Part shown: piece after piece, positions 1 through 6,983 of the stretch
Position numbering within the stretch: the stretch's first letter is position 1
Layout of the letters: each line of letters opens with the position of its first letter
DNA from: an uncultured Pseudomonas sp.
GTDB taxonomy: Bacteria > Pseudomonadota > Gammaproteobacteria > Pseudomonadales > Pseudomonadaceae
Direction of reading: 5' to 3'
DNA length: 28,892 nt
Assembly (NCBI GenBank): GCA_943912755.1
Contig: CALTWF010000078.1
Coordinates: 1 to 28,892, forward strand
Notes under the pieces: generated by a model
What the model was told of the DNA's origin: nothing
Seen by the model: the letters and a program-made list of their open reading frames with translations, nothing else
The model's database searches: none
Made by a program: the position numbers and the translations under genes

Positions 1-149
1 GCCATGCTGGCGCCATCATCTCTGGCGGCAAAGGCACCGCGGACGAGAAGTTCGCAGCCCTGCAGGACGCTGGTGTAAAAACCGTGCGTTCCCTGGCTGA
101 CATCGGCAAGGCCCTGGCCGAGCTGACCGGTTGGGAAGTGAAGAAGTAA
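1..149 (+). CDS. sucD: Succinyl-CoA synthetase alpha subunit, C-terminal end (partial)
   Basis: Only the last 48 codons are present; the frame begins at base 3 and ends with TAA at 147-149. The peptide begins HAGAIISGGKGTADEK and ends in LTGWEVKK, which matches the C-terminal region of bacterial SucD, where the GGKGTA segment is strongly conserved. The enzyme is the ADP/GDP-linked ligase of the TCA cycle in the cytoplasm; the alpha subunit binds CoA and carries the phosphohistidine, which lies outside this window. A strong terminator follows directly, so sucD is the last gene of its operon, probably the 2-oxoglutarate dehydrogenase/succinyl-CoA synthetase operon as in other pseudomonads. That last point is family knowledge and is not seen here. 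Confidence 0.93.
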   Translation, partial: HAGAIISGGKGTADEKFAALQDAGVKTVRSLADIGKALAELTGWEVKK

Positions 150-171
150 TTCTTCGCTGACCAGCAGAAAG

Positions 172-195
172 AGGCCACCTTCGGGTGGCCTTTTT
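172..195 (+). terminator. Rho-independent terminator of the sucD operon
   Basis: An 8-bp perfect stem (AGGCCACC / GGTGGCCT) closes on a TTCG tetraloop and is followed by a run of T. It lies 22 bases after the sucD stop codon. Confidence 0.93.
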
Positions 196-340
196 CGTTT
201 ACGTAGACTTGATTTTGCGCAACCGTTTGCGACATTCCAGTTCACTCATCGGACAAACCGCCCCAAGACCGTGCGCCAGAGCGGCAAATTGAGTACCATG
301 CGCGTTCATTTCGTGTCCGCCTCCCAAAAGGAAGCGCCAC

Positions 341-398
341 GCTATAAAAGTCCGCCTCAATCAGGGCGGAAAAAACATTTCCCTAACCCAAGGGGAAA
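341..398 (+). promoter_or_regulatory. Structured leader and possible promoter of brnQ
   Basis: The 292-base gap before brnQ holds a TATAAA at 343-348 that could be a -10 element. It is followed by two small hairpins: TCCGCC (351-356) with GGCGGA (365-370), and TTTCCC (378-383) with GGGAAA (393-398). The first hairpin is followed by six A, so on the plus strand it is not a terminator. The start codon at 442 has no good Shine-Dalgarno sequence. A leader that controls translation or transcription is possible but unproven. The rest of the gap shows nothing I recognise. Confidence 0.35.
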
Positions 399-441
399 TC
401 CCTCTCTAAATTCCGATTTACGCAGTGTGGTATTTCCTTAA

Positions 442-1752
442 ATGAAAGTTTTGAAAGGCCAGGACATCCTGGCGCTTGGCTTTATGACGTTCGCCTTGTT
501 CGTCGGAGCCGGCAATATCATTTTCCCGCCTATCGTTGGTTTGCAGTCCGGCCCGTATGTGTGGATGGCGGCCCTGGGCTTCCTGGTCACCGCAGTTGGC
601 TTGCCAGTGGTCACGGTCATCGCCTTGGCCAAGGTCGGTGGTGGCATGGATGAACTGAGCAGCCCCATCGGCAAGATCGCCGGTGGCCTGCTGGCTGCGG
701 CTGCCTACCTGGCGGTGGGACCGTTGTTCGCCACGCCACGTACCGCGACCGTGTCCTTCGAAGTGGGCGTGGCGCCGCTGACCGGTGAAAGCCCGACCGC
801 GCTGTTCGTCTACAGCCTGGTCTACTTCCTGGTGGTGCTGGCTGTCTCCATGTACCCGGGCAAATTGCTGGATACCGTGGGCCGCTTCCTCGCGCCGCTG
901 AAGATCATCGCCCTGGCGGTGCTCGGCATCGCCGCGTTCGCCCTGCCTGCCGGAACCATTGGCGAAGCGCAGCCGGCCTACGTGGCGGCGCCATTCTCCC
1001 AGGGCTTCATCCAGGGCTACCTGACCATGGATACCCTGGGCGCACTGGTGTTCGGCATCGTTATCGTCAACGCGATCCGCTCCCGTGGCGTCGAGTCGCC
1101 GCGCCTGATCACCCGTTACGCGGTGATCGCCGGCCTGATCGCCGGCGTCGGCCTGACCCTGGTCTACATCAGCCTGTTCCGCCTGGGCGCCGGCAGCCAC
1201 GATATCGCCGCCACTGCCACCAATGGCGCGGTAGTCCTGCATGCCTACGTGCAGCACACCTTCGGCTCCCTGGGTAGCGGCTTCCTCGCGGTATTGATCG
1301 CCCTGGCCTGCCTGGTCACCGCGGTCGGCCTGACCTGTGCCTGCGCCGAGTACTTCAGCCGCCTGCTGCCGCTGTCCTATCGTGCGCTGGTGGTGATCCT
1401 GGCGGCGTTCTCGCTGCTGGTCTCGAACCTCGGCCTGACCAAGCTGATCATGTTCTCGGTACCGGTACTGACCGCCATCTACCCGCCGTGCATCGTGCTG
1501 GTCGGCCTGAGCTTCTGCAAAGGCATGTGGCACTCGCAGACCCGCATCATGGCGCCGGTCATGGCGGTGTCGCTGGTCTTCGGGGTCATCGATGCGATCA
1601 AGGGCGCCGGCCTGCAGTGGCTGCCGTCCTGGGCCGAGCACCTGCCGCTGAGCGAGCAGGGCCTGGCTTGGCTGGTGCCATGCGTGGCGACCCTGGTGGT
1701 GGCCGTGGTCTGTGACCGCATGCTTGGCAAGCCGCGCGAAGTGACTGCCTGA
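442..1752 (+). CDS. brnQ: Branched-chain amino acid:cation symporter BrnQ/BraB
   Basis: This 436-residue inner-membrane carrier takes up leucine, isoleucine and valine with a coupled cation (LIVCS family). The N-terminus MKVLKGQDILALGFMTFALF and the following GAGNIIFPP are the family signature, and hydrophobic segments run through almost the whole length, consistent with about 12 membrane spans. The length is normal for the family. The start at 442 is the first possible one because an in-frame TAA lies at 439-441, and it agrees with homologues. Only a weak GTGGT lies upstream as ribosome site. The gene appears monocistronic: a terminator precedes it after sucD and another follows it. In P. 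aeruginosa the equivalent gene beside sucD is called braB. Confidence 0.93.
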   Translation: MKVLKGQDILALGFMTFALFVGAGNIIFPPIVGLQSGPYVWMAALGFLVTAVGLPVVTVIALAKVGGGMDELSSPIGKIAGGLLAAAAYLAVGPLFATPRTATVSFEVGVAPLTGESPTALFVYSLVYFLVVLAVSMYPGKLLDTVGRFLAPLKIIALAVLGIAAFALPAGTIGEAQPAYVAAPFSQGFIQGYLTMDTLGALVFGIVIVNAIRSRGVESPRLITRYAVIAGLIAGVGLTLVYISLFRLGAGSHDIAATATNGAVVLHAYVQHTFGSLGSGFLAVLIALACLVTAVGLTCACAEYFSRLLPLSYRALVVILAAFSLLVSNLGLTKLIMFSVPVLTAIYPPCIVLVGLSFCKGMWHSQTRIMAPVMAVSLVFGVIDAIKGAGLQWLPSWAEHLPLSEQGLAWLVPCVATLVVAVVCDRMLGKPREVTA

Positions 1753-1812
1753 AGTAGCACCGCAGGGCAGGCGAGGCCACAAGCCATCAGCGCCTGCCGA
1801 CGGTGATACCCG

Positions 1813-1848
1813 AAGCCCCGCTTTCTATCCAGGAAGCGGGGCTTTTTC
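1813..1848 (+). terminator. Rho-independent terminator after brnQ
   Basis: An 11-bp perfect stem (AAGCCCCGCTT at 1813-1823, AAGCGGGGCTT at 1834-1844) has a 10-base loop and is followed by T residues. It lies about 60 bases after the brnQ stop. Confidence 0.9.
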
Positions 1849-1932
1849 ATGGCCTCTCAAAGAGCAGGTTGTGCAGTGTCCTTTCGAGATGCGGCGACGT
1901 CGAACTGCCGTCACTGCCCAACGGAACCCTCC

Positions 1933-2670
1933 ATGAGCTTCATTCTGAGCAACCTGACCAATCTGCTGGCCGCCTTCTGGTTCGTCCTTTGCTGGGGCGG
2001 CTATACCCGCTATGCCACCTGGAAAGGCCGCGATACCGCCTGCCTGGCCAGTGTGATGCACCTGTACCGCGAAGACTGGATGCGCCGCATGCTGCTGCGC
2101 GACAACCGCATCGCCGATGCCAGCGTGATCGGCAACCTGGAGCGCAACGCGTCGTTCTTCGCCTCGAGCACCCTGATCATCCTCGCCGGCATTCTCACCG
2201 TGCTCGGAGCCTCCGATCGCGCGCTGTCGCTATTGGCCGACCTGCCGCTGGTGCAGCAGGCGTCGCAGAGCATGTCGGAAATCAAGCTGCTGTGCCTGGC
2301 GATCGTCTTCGTCTACGCCTTCTTCACCTTCAGCTGGTGCATGCGCCAATACAATTTCGCGGCGGTGCTGGTGGGCTCGGCGCCGATGATCGGTGAGCGC
2401 CAGGTCAGCGAGCAGGAGCGCAAGGCCTTCGCCGCGCGGGCGGCGCGGGTGATCTCCATGGCGGCCAACCAGTTCAACTTCGGTTTGCGTTCTTACTATT
2501 TCGGCATGGCCATGCTGAGCTGGTTCGTCAGTCCGTGGGCGTTCATGGCGATGAGTGCGGGCGTGGTGCTGGTGCTATATCGCCGCGAGTTTCACTCGGA
2601 CGTGCTCGAAGTGATGGTTTACACCCCCACCGAAAACCCGCCTGCTGAAGTGGGCAAGGACGCCGTTTGA
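1933..2670 (+). CDS. DUF599 family membrane protein
   Basis: The 245-residue protein matches the DUF599 family as I recall it, whose function is unknown. An N-terminal hydrophobic segment (LLAAFWFVLCWGGYTRYATW) is followed by a charged region with REDWMRRMLLRDNRI, then hydrophobic stretches at roughly residues 76-95, 115-140 and 195-220, so about four membrane segments. The longer frame reaches back to 1849. I prefer 1933 because it places the first membrane segment at the N-terminus, matches homologues, and has a GGAA six bases upstream, whereas the extra 28 residues look non-coding and overlap the preceding terminator. The gene is alone between two terminators. Its place between brnQ and the lipoprotein gene is conserved in Pseudomonas, which does not reveal a function. 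Confidence 0.82.
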   Translation: MSFILSNLTNLLAAFWFVLCWGGYTRYATWKGRDTACLASVMHLYREDWMRRMLLRDNRIADASVIGNLERNASFFASSTLIILAGILTVLGASDRALSLLADLPLVQQASQSMSEIKLLCLAIVFVYAFFTFSWCMRQYNFAAVLVGSAPMIGERQVSEQERKAFAARAARVISMAANQFNFGLRSYYFGMAMLSWFVSPWAFMAMSAGVVLVLYRREFHSDVLEVMVYTPTENPPAEVGKDAV

Positions 2671-2731
2671 TTGCTATTCAAACGAATGGCCTGGCGCCGG
2701 CGGAAAGTTTCGATTGAACTTTCCGGGTAAT

Positions 2732-2760
2732 AAAAAACCCGACCGAAGTCGGGTTTTTTT
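2732..2760. terminator. Bidirectional terminator between convergent genes
   Basis: The sequence AAAAAACCCGAC, loop CGAA, GTCGGGTTTTTTT gives a perfect stem with a T run in both directions. It serves the DUF599 gene (plus) and the lipoprotein gene (minus), whose stop codon lies 14 bases away. Confidence 0.93.
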
Positions 2761-2773
2761 ATTCCAGCAAGAC

Positions 2774-3070
2774 TTACTGCTTGGCAGGTTCTGCCGGAGC
2801 AGCAGGTGCTGCTTCTGGAGCTGGGGTCGCTGGAGCGGCTTCTTTAGCAGCTTCTTCAGCGGCTTTTTGTTCAGCTTCAGCGGAATCTTTGGCGGCTTCG
2901 GCGTTTTCTTTGGCGGCCTCGTTCACTTTATCCTGAGCTTCGTCCATCTTCTGCTGGGCTTGCTCGGCATGTTGTTGAGCATCCTGAGCCTTGTTTTCGC
3001 TGGCTTTATCGCAAGCGGCGAGGCCCAGGGCGGCGGCGATCATGACGGCATAAGCAAAAGGTTTACGCAT
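2774..3070 (-). CDS. Small Ala/Glu-rich lipoprotein, envelope-stress type
   Basis: The 98-residue product starts MRKPFAYAVM and has a lipoprotein signal ending LGLAAC, so Cys20 is the predicted lipidated residue. The mature part is almost entirely Ala, Glu, Lys, Gln and Asp with heptad-like spacing, suggesting one long helix or coiled coil, and ends in an Ala/Pro-rich tail (APATPAPEAAPAAPAEP). Residue +2 after Cys is Asp, an inner-membrane retention signal in E. coli; Pseudomonas sorting depends more on later residues, so location is uncertain. The frame is open to 3205, but an AAGGAG lies upstream of 3070 and the signal peptide begins there. An AlgU-type promoter precedes it. It resembles OprI/Lpp only in general style and I do not identify it as either. 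Confidence 0.8.
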   Translation of the reverse strand: MRKPFAYAVMIAAALGLAACDKASENKAQDAQQHAEQAQQKMDEAQDKVNEAAKENAEAAKDSAEAEQKAAEEAAKEAAPATPAPEAAPAAPAEPAKQ

Positions 3071-3108
3071 GGGGTGTTTCTCCTTGTGGAATAACATTAC
3101 TTGAATCC

Positions 3109-3136
3109 TTTGAGTTGTCCCTCGGGATTTAAGTTC
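3109..3136 (-). promoter_or_regulatory. AlgU (sigma-E/sigma-22) type promoter for the lipoprotein gene
   Basis: Read on the minus strand, GAACTT (3136-3131) is followed after 17 bases by TCAAA (3113-3109). The Pseudomonas AlgU consensus is GAACTT, 16-17 bases, then TCTGA or TCAAA-like. The -10 ends about 39 bases before the start codon, a normal distance. AlgU regulons are known to be rich in small lipoproteins, which fits the gene. Confidence 0.68.
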
Positions 3137-3227
3137 CGCGCACGATACACATATATAAGTTACGGATCCATATAGACTTTTTTTCGCTCTTGTGCAGGTC
3201 CGCACATTAATGGAGGAATCTTCGGGA

Positions 3228-3704
3228 ATGAATGATTCGTCGTTGCACGAACGCGCCGGGCGCTTCCTTTCCGCGTTGCGTCATTGCCAGGTATTGAACA
3301 TGCAAGTTCATTCCGTGGACGGGGAGGGCATCATCCTGCGCTTGCCCTATTCTTCCTCGATCGTCGGCAACCCGCAGACTGGAGCGGTTCATGGCGGTGC
3401 CATCACCACCCTGATGGACACCGCCCTGGGCATGGCGACGCTCTGTTCGCTGCCGGAGTTCGAGGTCTGCCCGACCCTGGACCTGCGCATCGACTACATG
3501 AGCCCCGGGGTCGCCCACCAGGACCTGTTCGGCCATGCCCACTGCTACCGGGTCAGTCGCGAGGTGATCTTCATCCGCGGCAGCGCCTACCAGGACGACC
3601 CCGCGCAGCCCGTCGCCCAGGTGGTCGGCACCTACATGCGCCTGGGCAAGGACATCAAGGGCGGCCTCAATTTCGCCCGCAAGCTCAAGGGGGAAGGGCA
3701 ATGA
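3228..3704 (+). CDS. PaaI-type hotdog thioesterase (first of a pair)
   Basis: The 158-residue protein belongs to the PaaI/4HBT hotdog-fold thioesterases, which hydrolyse acyl- or aryl-CoA thioesters. The family core is visible as GAVHGGAITTLMDTALGMAT at about residues 54-73, covering the HGG turn and the central helix with its acidic residue, followed by the strand LDLRIDYMSP. The start at 3228 has GGAGGAA nine bases upstream (3212-3218); earlier in-frame starts at 3192 and 3210 lack one. Its stop overlaps the start of the next gene (ATGA), so the two are translated together and may form a heteromeric or sequential pair. The substrate cannot be read from the sequence. Confidence 0.85.
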   Translation: MNDSSLHERAGRFLSALRHCQVLNMQVHSVDGEGIILRLPYSSSIVGNPQTGAVHGGAITTLMDTALGMATLCSLPEFEVCPTLDLRIDYMSPGVAHQDLFGHAHCYRVSREVIFIRGSAYQDDPAQPVAQVVGTYMRLGKDIKGGLNFARKLKGEGQ

Positions 3705-4162
3705 TTCCTGCCGATATCCACCAGCAGCTGCGCGAAGCCCATGGTCGTGGCGATTACTCGGCCTTGCTGCAGCTGATTCCCTATGCCGGCCTGATCGGCA
3801 TCGAATGCCGTCGCGATGGCGACGACCTGCTGTTTCGCCTGCCGGCCAACCCGGACAACATCGGCAACCCCTTGCTGCCGGCGATCCATGGCGGCGTGAT
3901 CGCCGGCTTCATGGAATTGTCGGCCGCGCTGTATCTGCTGATCTTCAGTGAAAGCGCGAGCATCCCGAAAATCATCGATTTCTCCATCGACTACCTGCGT
4001 GCCGGGCATTTCCGTGATACCTGGGCACGCTGCCAGCTGTGGCGCCAGGGCCGGCGGGTGACCAACGTGGCGATCACCGCCTGGCAGGGCGATAGCAACG
4101 AGCCCATCGCCACCGCCCGCGCGCATTTCAAGATCAAAGAACTGCCCGTGCCCTTGAAATAG
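3701..4162 (+). CDS. PaaI-type hotdog thioesterase (second of a pair)
   Basis: The 153-residue hotdog-fold protein has the family pattern IHGGVIAGFMELSAALYLL at about residues 63-81, followed by IIDFSIDYLRAG. The start codon at 3701 overlaps the previous stop by four bases, which indicates translational coupling. It aligns in layout with its upstream neighbour, so the pair probably arose by duplication. It is more divergent: the helix carries MELSAA where the partner has MDTALG, so the acidic residue is Glu rather than Asp and specificity or activity may differ. Its last codons (CCC TTG AAA TAG) contain the -35 element of the htpG heat-shock promoter. The hydrolase activity is inferred from the fold family alone. 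Confidence 0.83.
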   Translation: MIPADIHQQLREAHGRGDYSALLQLIPYAGLIGIECRRDGDDLLFRLPANPDNIGNPLLPAIHGGVIAGFMELSAALYLLIFSESASIPKIIDFSIDYLRAGHFRDTWARCQLWRQGRRVTNVAITAWQGDSNEPIATARAHFKIKELPVPLK

Positions 4163-4180
4163 CCCGGCCCGGCCCCATCT
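4153..4180 (+). promoter_or_regulatory. Sigma-32 (RpoH) heat-shock promoter of htpG
   Basis: CTTGAAA (4153-4159), a 13-base spacer, then CCCCATCT (4173-4180) reproduces the textbook sigma-32 consensus CTTGAAA-N13/15-CCCCATnT. The -35 lies inside the last codons and touches the stop of the upstream thioesterase gene. The transcript would start near 4187 and give a leader of about 85 bases. Confidence 0.88.
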
Positions 4181-4271
4181 GCTGTTCATCCCGCTGCGAC
4201 TGGCGGGGCGCGAGCCCGGAAGGCCCGCCCACCAGCGCGATCAATGCCATCAGATCGGAGTTTTGAAGACC

Positions 4272-6176
4272 ATGAGTGTGGAGACTCAAAAAGAAACCCT
4301 GGGCTTCCAGACCGAGGTGAAGCAACTGCTGCACCTCATGATCCATTCGCTGTACTCGAACAAGGAGATCTTCCTCCGCGAGCTGATCTCCAACGCCTCC
4401 GACGCCGTGGACAAGCTGCGTTTCGAAGCCCTGGCCAAGCCCGAGCTGCTCGAAGGCGGCGCCGAGCTGAAGATCCGCGTCAGCTTCGACAAGGACGCCA
4501 ATACCGTCACCCTCGAAGACAACGGCATCGGCATGAGCCGTGATGAAGTCATCGCCCACCTGGGCACCATCGCCAAGTCCGGCACCGCCGACTTCATGAA
4601 GAACCTCACCGGTGACCAGAAGAAGGACTCGCACCTGATCGGTCAGTTCGGTGTCGGCTTCTACTCCGCGTTCATCGTCGCCGACCAGGTCGAGGTGTTC
4701 AGCCGTCGTGCCGGGCAGCCGGCCGCCGAAGGCGTGCACTGGTCGTCGAAAGGCGAGGGCGAGTTCGATGTCGCCACCATCGACAAGGCCGAGCGCGGTA
4801 CCCGCATCGTCCTGCACCTGAAAAAAGGTGAAGAAGAGTTCGCCGACGGCTGGCGCCTGCGCAACATCGTCAAGAAGTACTCCGACCATATCGCCCTGCC
4901 GATCGAGTTGCCGAAGGACGCCGAGGCGGCCGAAGGTGAAGAGAAGCCGGCGCAGGAATGGGAAACCGTCAACCGCGCCAGTGCCCTGTGGACCCGTCCG
5001 CGTACCGAGATCAAGGACGAGGAATACCAGGAGTTCTACAAGCACATCGGCCACGACTTCGAGAATCCGCTGGCCTGGAGCCACAACAAGGTCGAAGGCA
5101 AGCTGGAATACAACTCGCTGCTGTACGTGCCGGCCCGCGCGCCGTTCGACCTGTACCAGCGTGAAGCGCCACGCGGCCTGAAACTGTACGTGCAGCGCGT
5201 GTTCATCATGGACCAGGCGGAGTCGTTCCTGCCGCTGTACCTGCGCTTCATCAAGGGCGTGGTCGACTCCAACGACCTGTCGCTGAACGTCTCCCGTGAA
5301 ATCCTGCAGAAAGACCCGATCATCGACTCGATGAAGTCGGCGCTGACCAAGCGCGTGCTGGACATGCTGGAAAAGCTCGCGAAGAACGAGCCCGAGCAAT
5401 ACAAGTCGTTCTGGAAGAACTTCGGCCAGGTCCTCAAGGAAGGCCCGGCGGAAGACTTCGCCAACAAGGAGAAGATCGCCGGTCTGCTGCGCTTCGCCTC
5501 GACCCATGAAGAGGGCGGCGAGCAGAGCGTTTCCCTGGCCGACTACCTGGCCCGTGCCAAGGAAGGCCAGGACAAGATCTACTTCCTCACCGGCGAGTCC
5601 TACGCCCAGGTCAAGAACAGCCCGCACCTGGAAGTCTTCCGCAAGAAAGGCATCGAAGTGCTGCTGCTGACCGACCGTATCGACGAGTGGCTGATGAGCT
5701 ACCTCAGCGAATTCGACGGCAAGAGCTTCGTCGACGTCGCCCGCGGCGATCTGGACCTCGGCAAGCTGGACTCGGAAGAGGACAAGAAGGCCCAGGAAGA
5801 AATCGCCAAGGACAAGGAAGGCCTGGTCGAACGTCTCAAGGCCGCGCTGGGCGACAGCGTCAGCGAAGTGCGTGTGTCGCACCGCCTGACCGACTCGCCG
5901 GCAATCCTCGCCATCGGCGAGCAGGATCTTGGCCTGCAGATGCGCCAGATCCTCGAAGCCAGCGGGCAGAAGGTGCCGGACTCCAAGCCGATCTTCGAAT
6001 TCAACCCAAGCCACCCGCTGATCGAGAAGCTGGACAACGAGCAGAGCGAAGACCGTTTCGCCGACTTCTCGCACATCCTCTTCGATCAGGCCGCGCTGGC
6101 TGCCGGCGACAGCCTGAAAGACCCGGCCGCGTACGTGCGCCGTCTGAACAAGCTGCTGGTCGAACTGTCGGTTTGA
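4272..6176 (+). CDS. htpG: Hsp90-family molecular chaperone HtpG
   Basis: The 634-residue cytoplasmic ATP-dependent chaperone is full length for Pseudomonas HtpG. The N-terminal GHKL ATPase domain shows LRELISNASDA with the catalytic Glu37 and Asn41, DNGIGM from Asp83, and the GQFGVGFYSAF lid/ATP motif from Gly124. The middle domain contains LSLNVSREIL, and the C-terminal dimerisation domain ends LNKLLVELSV, without the eukaryotic MEEVD tail. The start at 4272 (MSVETQKETL) agrees with homologues; an in-frame TTG at 4263 is less likely, and the nearest Shine-Dalgarno match, GGAG at 4256-4259, is weakly spaced. A sigma-32 promoter precedes the gene and a terminator follows, so it forms its own heat-inducible unit. 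Confidence 0.98.
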   Translation: MSVETQKETLGFQTEVKQLLHLMIHSLYSNKEIFLRELISNASDAVDKLRFEALAKPELLEGGAELKIRVSFDKDANTVTLEDNGIGMSRDEVIAHLGTIAKSGTADFMKNLTGDQKKDSHLIGQFGVGFYSAFIVADQVEVFSRRAGQPAAEGVHWSSKGEGEFDVATIDKAERGTRIVLHLKKGEEEFADGWRLRNIVKKYSDHIALPIELPKDAEAAEGEEKPAQEWETVNRASALWTRPRTEIKDEEYQEFYKHIGHDFENPLAWSHNKVEGKLEYNSLLYVPARAPFDLYQREAPRGLKLYVQRVFIMDQAESFLPLYLRFIKGVVDSNDLSLNVSREILQKDPIIDSMKSALTKRVLDMLEKLAKNEPEQYKSFWKNFGQVLKEGPAEDFANKEKIAGLLRFASTHEEGGEQSVSLADYLARAKEGQDKIYFLTGESYAQVKNSPHLEVFRKKGIEVLLLTDRIDEWLMSYLSEFDGKSFVDVARGDLDLGKLDSEEDKKAQEEIAKDKEGLVERLKAALGDSVSEVRVSHRLTDSPAILAIGEQDLGLQMRQILEASGQKVPDSKPIFEFNPSHPLIEKLDNEQSEDRFADFSHILFDQAALAAGDSLKDPAAYVRRLNKLLVELSV

Positions 6177-6187
6177 CCTGACACAGG

Positions 6188-6211
6188 AAAGCCCGCTTCG
6201 GCGGGCTTTTT
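6188..6211 (+). terminator. Rho-independent terminator after htpG
   Basis: AAAGCCCGC, loop TTCG, GCGGGCTTT, then T residues. It lies 12 bases after the htpG stop and before the Shine-Dalgarno sequence of the next gene, so readthrough into that gene is probably limited. Confidence 0.92.
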
Positions 6212-6229
6212 CATTCCAAGGAGAATTGA

Positions 6230-6955
6230 ATGAGCAAGGTGACAATCGAGTCGCTGGTCTACCACGTTGCCGGCAAGGCCTATGAAAGCCGGCTGGTCTA
6301 CACCCACGGCGCTAGCCAGCAGCCGGGCCTGGTCATGGCGCCGAACTGGATGGGCATCAGCGAAGGCGCCGAGCGTATCGCCCGGGCGGTGGCCGAGCAG
6401 GGTTACGTGGTGTTGATCGCCGACCTCTATGGCCAGGCGGTGCGCCCGCAGAACGGCGATGAGGCCGGTGCGGCGATGATGCCGCTGAAGAACGATCGCA
6501 CCGAGCTGCGCAAGCGCATGCAGGCGGCCCTGGCGCAACTGCTGGGTCAGTCCAGGGCGGTGCTGACCCCCGGCAAGCTGGCGGCCTTCGGTTTCTGCTT
6601 CGGTGGTTGCTGTGCCCTGGAGCTGGCCCGCGATGGTGCGCCGTTGCAGGCTGCGGTGTCGTTCCACGGCACCCTGGACACGCCGACCCCGGCGGACGCC
6701 AACAACATCAAGGGCTCGGTGCTGGTGCTGCATGGTGCAGCCGACCCGTTGGTGCCGAAGGAGCAATTGCCGGCGTTCGAAGCCGAGATGGATGCGGCCA
6801 AGGTGGACTGGCAGTTGCTCAGCTATGGCGGCGCGGTGCATTCCTTCACCGACCCGGCGGCCAATGTGCCGGGCAAGATGAAGTACGACGCGCGCACCTC
6901 CAAGCGGGCGTTCCAGGCGATGCACAACCTGCTGGAAGAAGTGTTCCAGGCTTGA
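6230..6955 (+). CDS. Dienelactone hydrolase family protein
   Basis: The 241-residue alpha/beta-hydrolase belongs to the dienelactone hydrolase (carboxymethylenebutenolidase) family, which uses a Cys-Asp-His triad. The nucleophile elbow is GFCFGG with Cys123; Asp172 lies in HGAADPLVP and His204 in GGAVHSF, all in the expected order and spacing. No signal peptide is seen, so it is cytoplasmic. An AAGGAG six bases before 6230 fixes the start. It sits alone after htpG, as PA1597 does in P. aeruginosa, with no aromatic-degradation genes nearby, so a role in the chlorocatechol pathway is not supported; the true substrate is unknown. Confidence 0.9.
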   Translation: MSKVTIESLVYHVAGKAYESRLVYTHGASQQPGLVMAPNWMGISEGAERIARAVAEQGYVVLIADLYGQAVRPQNGDEAGAAMMPLKNDRTELRKRMQAALAQLLGQSRAVLTPGKLAAFGFCFGGCCALELARDGAPLQAAVSFHGTLDTPTPADANNIKGSVLVLHGAADPLVPKEQLPAFEAEMDAAKVDWQLLSYGGAVHSFTDPAANVPGKMKYDARTSKRAFQAMHNLLEEVFQA

Positions 6956-6960
6956 GTCTT

Positions 6961-6983
6961 TTGGGCCTGCGAAGCGGGCCCAA
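6961..6983. terminator. Hairpin between convergent genes
   Basis: A 10-bp stem with one G-T pair (TTGGGCCTGC / GCGGGCCCAA) and a three-base GAA loop fills the gap between the stops of the hydrolase (plus) and the pirin gene (minus). Neither strand has a T run after it, so it may terminate weakly or protect 3' ends. Confidence 0.5.

Noticed and set aside
418..1782. A long 454-codon minus-strand open frame across brnQ
   Set aside because: It is antisense to a clear transporter gene, its residue make-up (Gly, Arg, Gln, His rich) is typical of GC-rich shadow frames, and it matches no family.
1849..1932. An N-terminal extension of the DUF599 protein
   Set aside because: The extra 28 codons begin in the terminator of brnQ, have no ribosome site and put a polar stretch before the first membrane segment.
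4134..6245. A 703-codon minus-strand open frame across htpG
   Set aside because: It is exactly antisense to HtpG and composed of Val, Leu, Gln, Asp strings that mirror the sense codons; no independent support.
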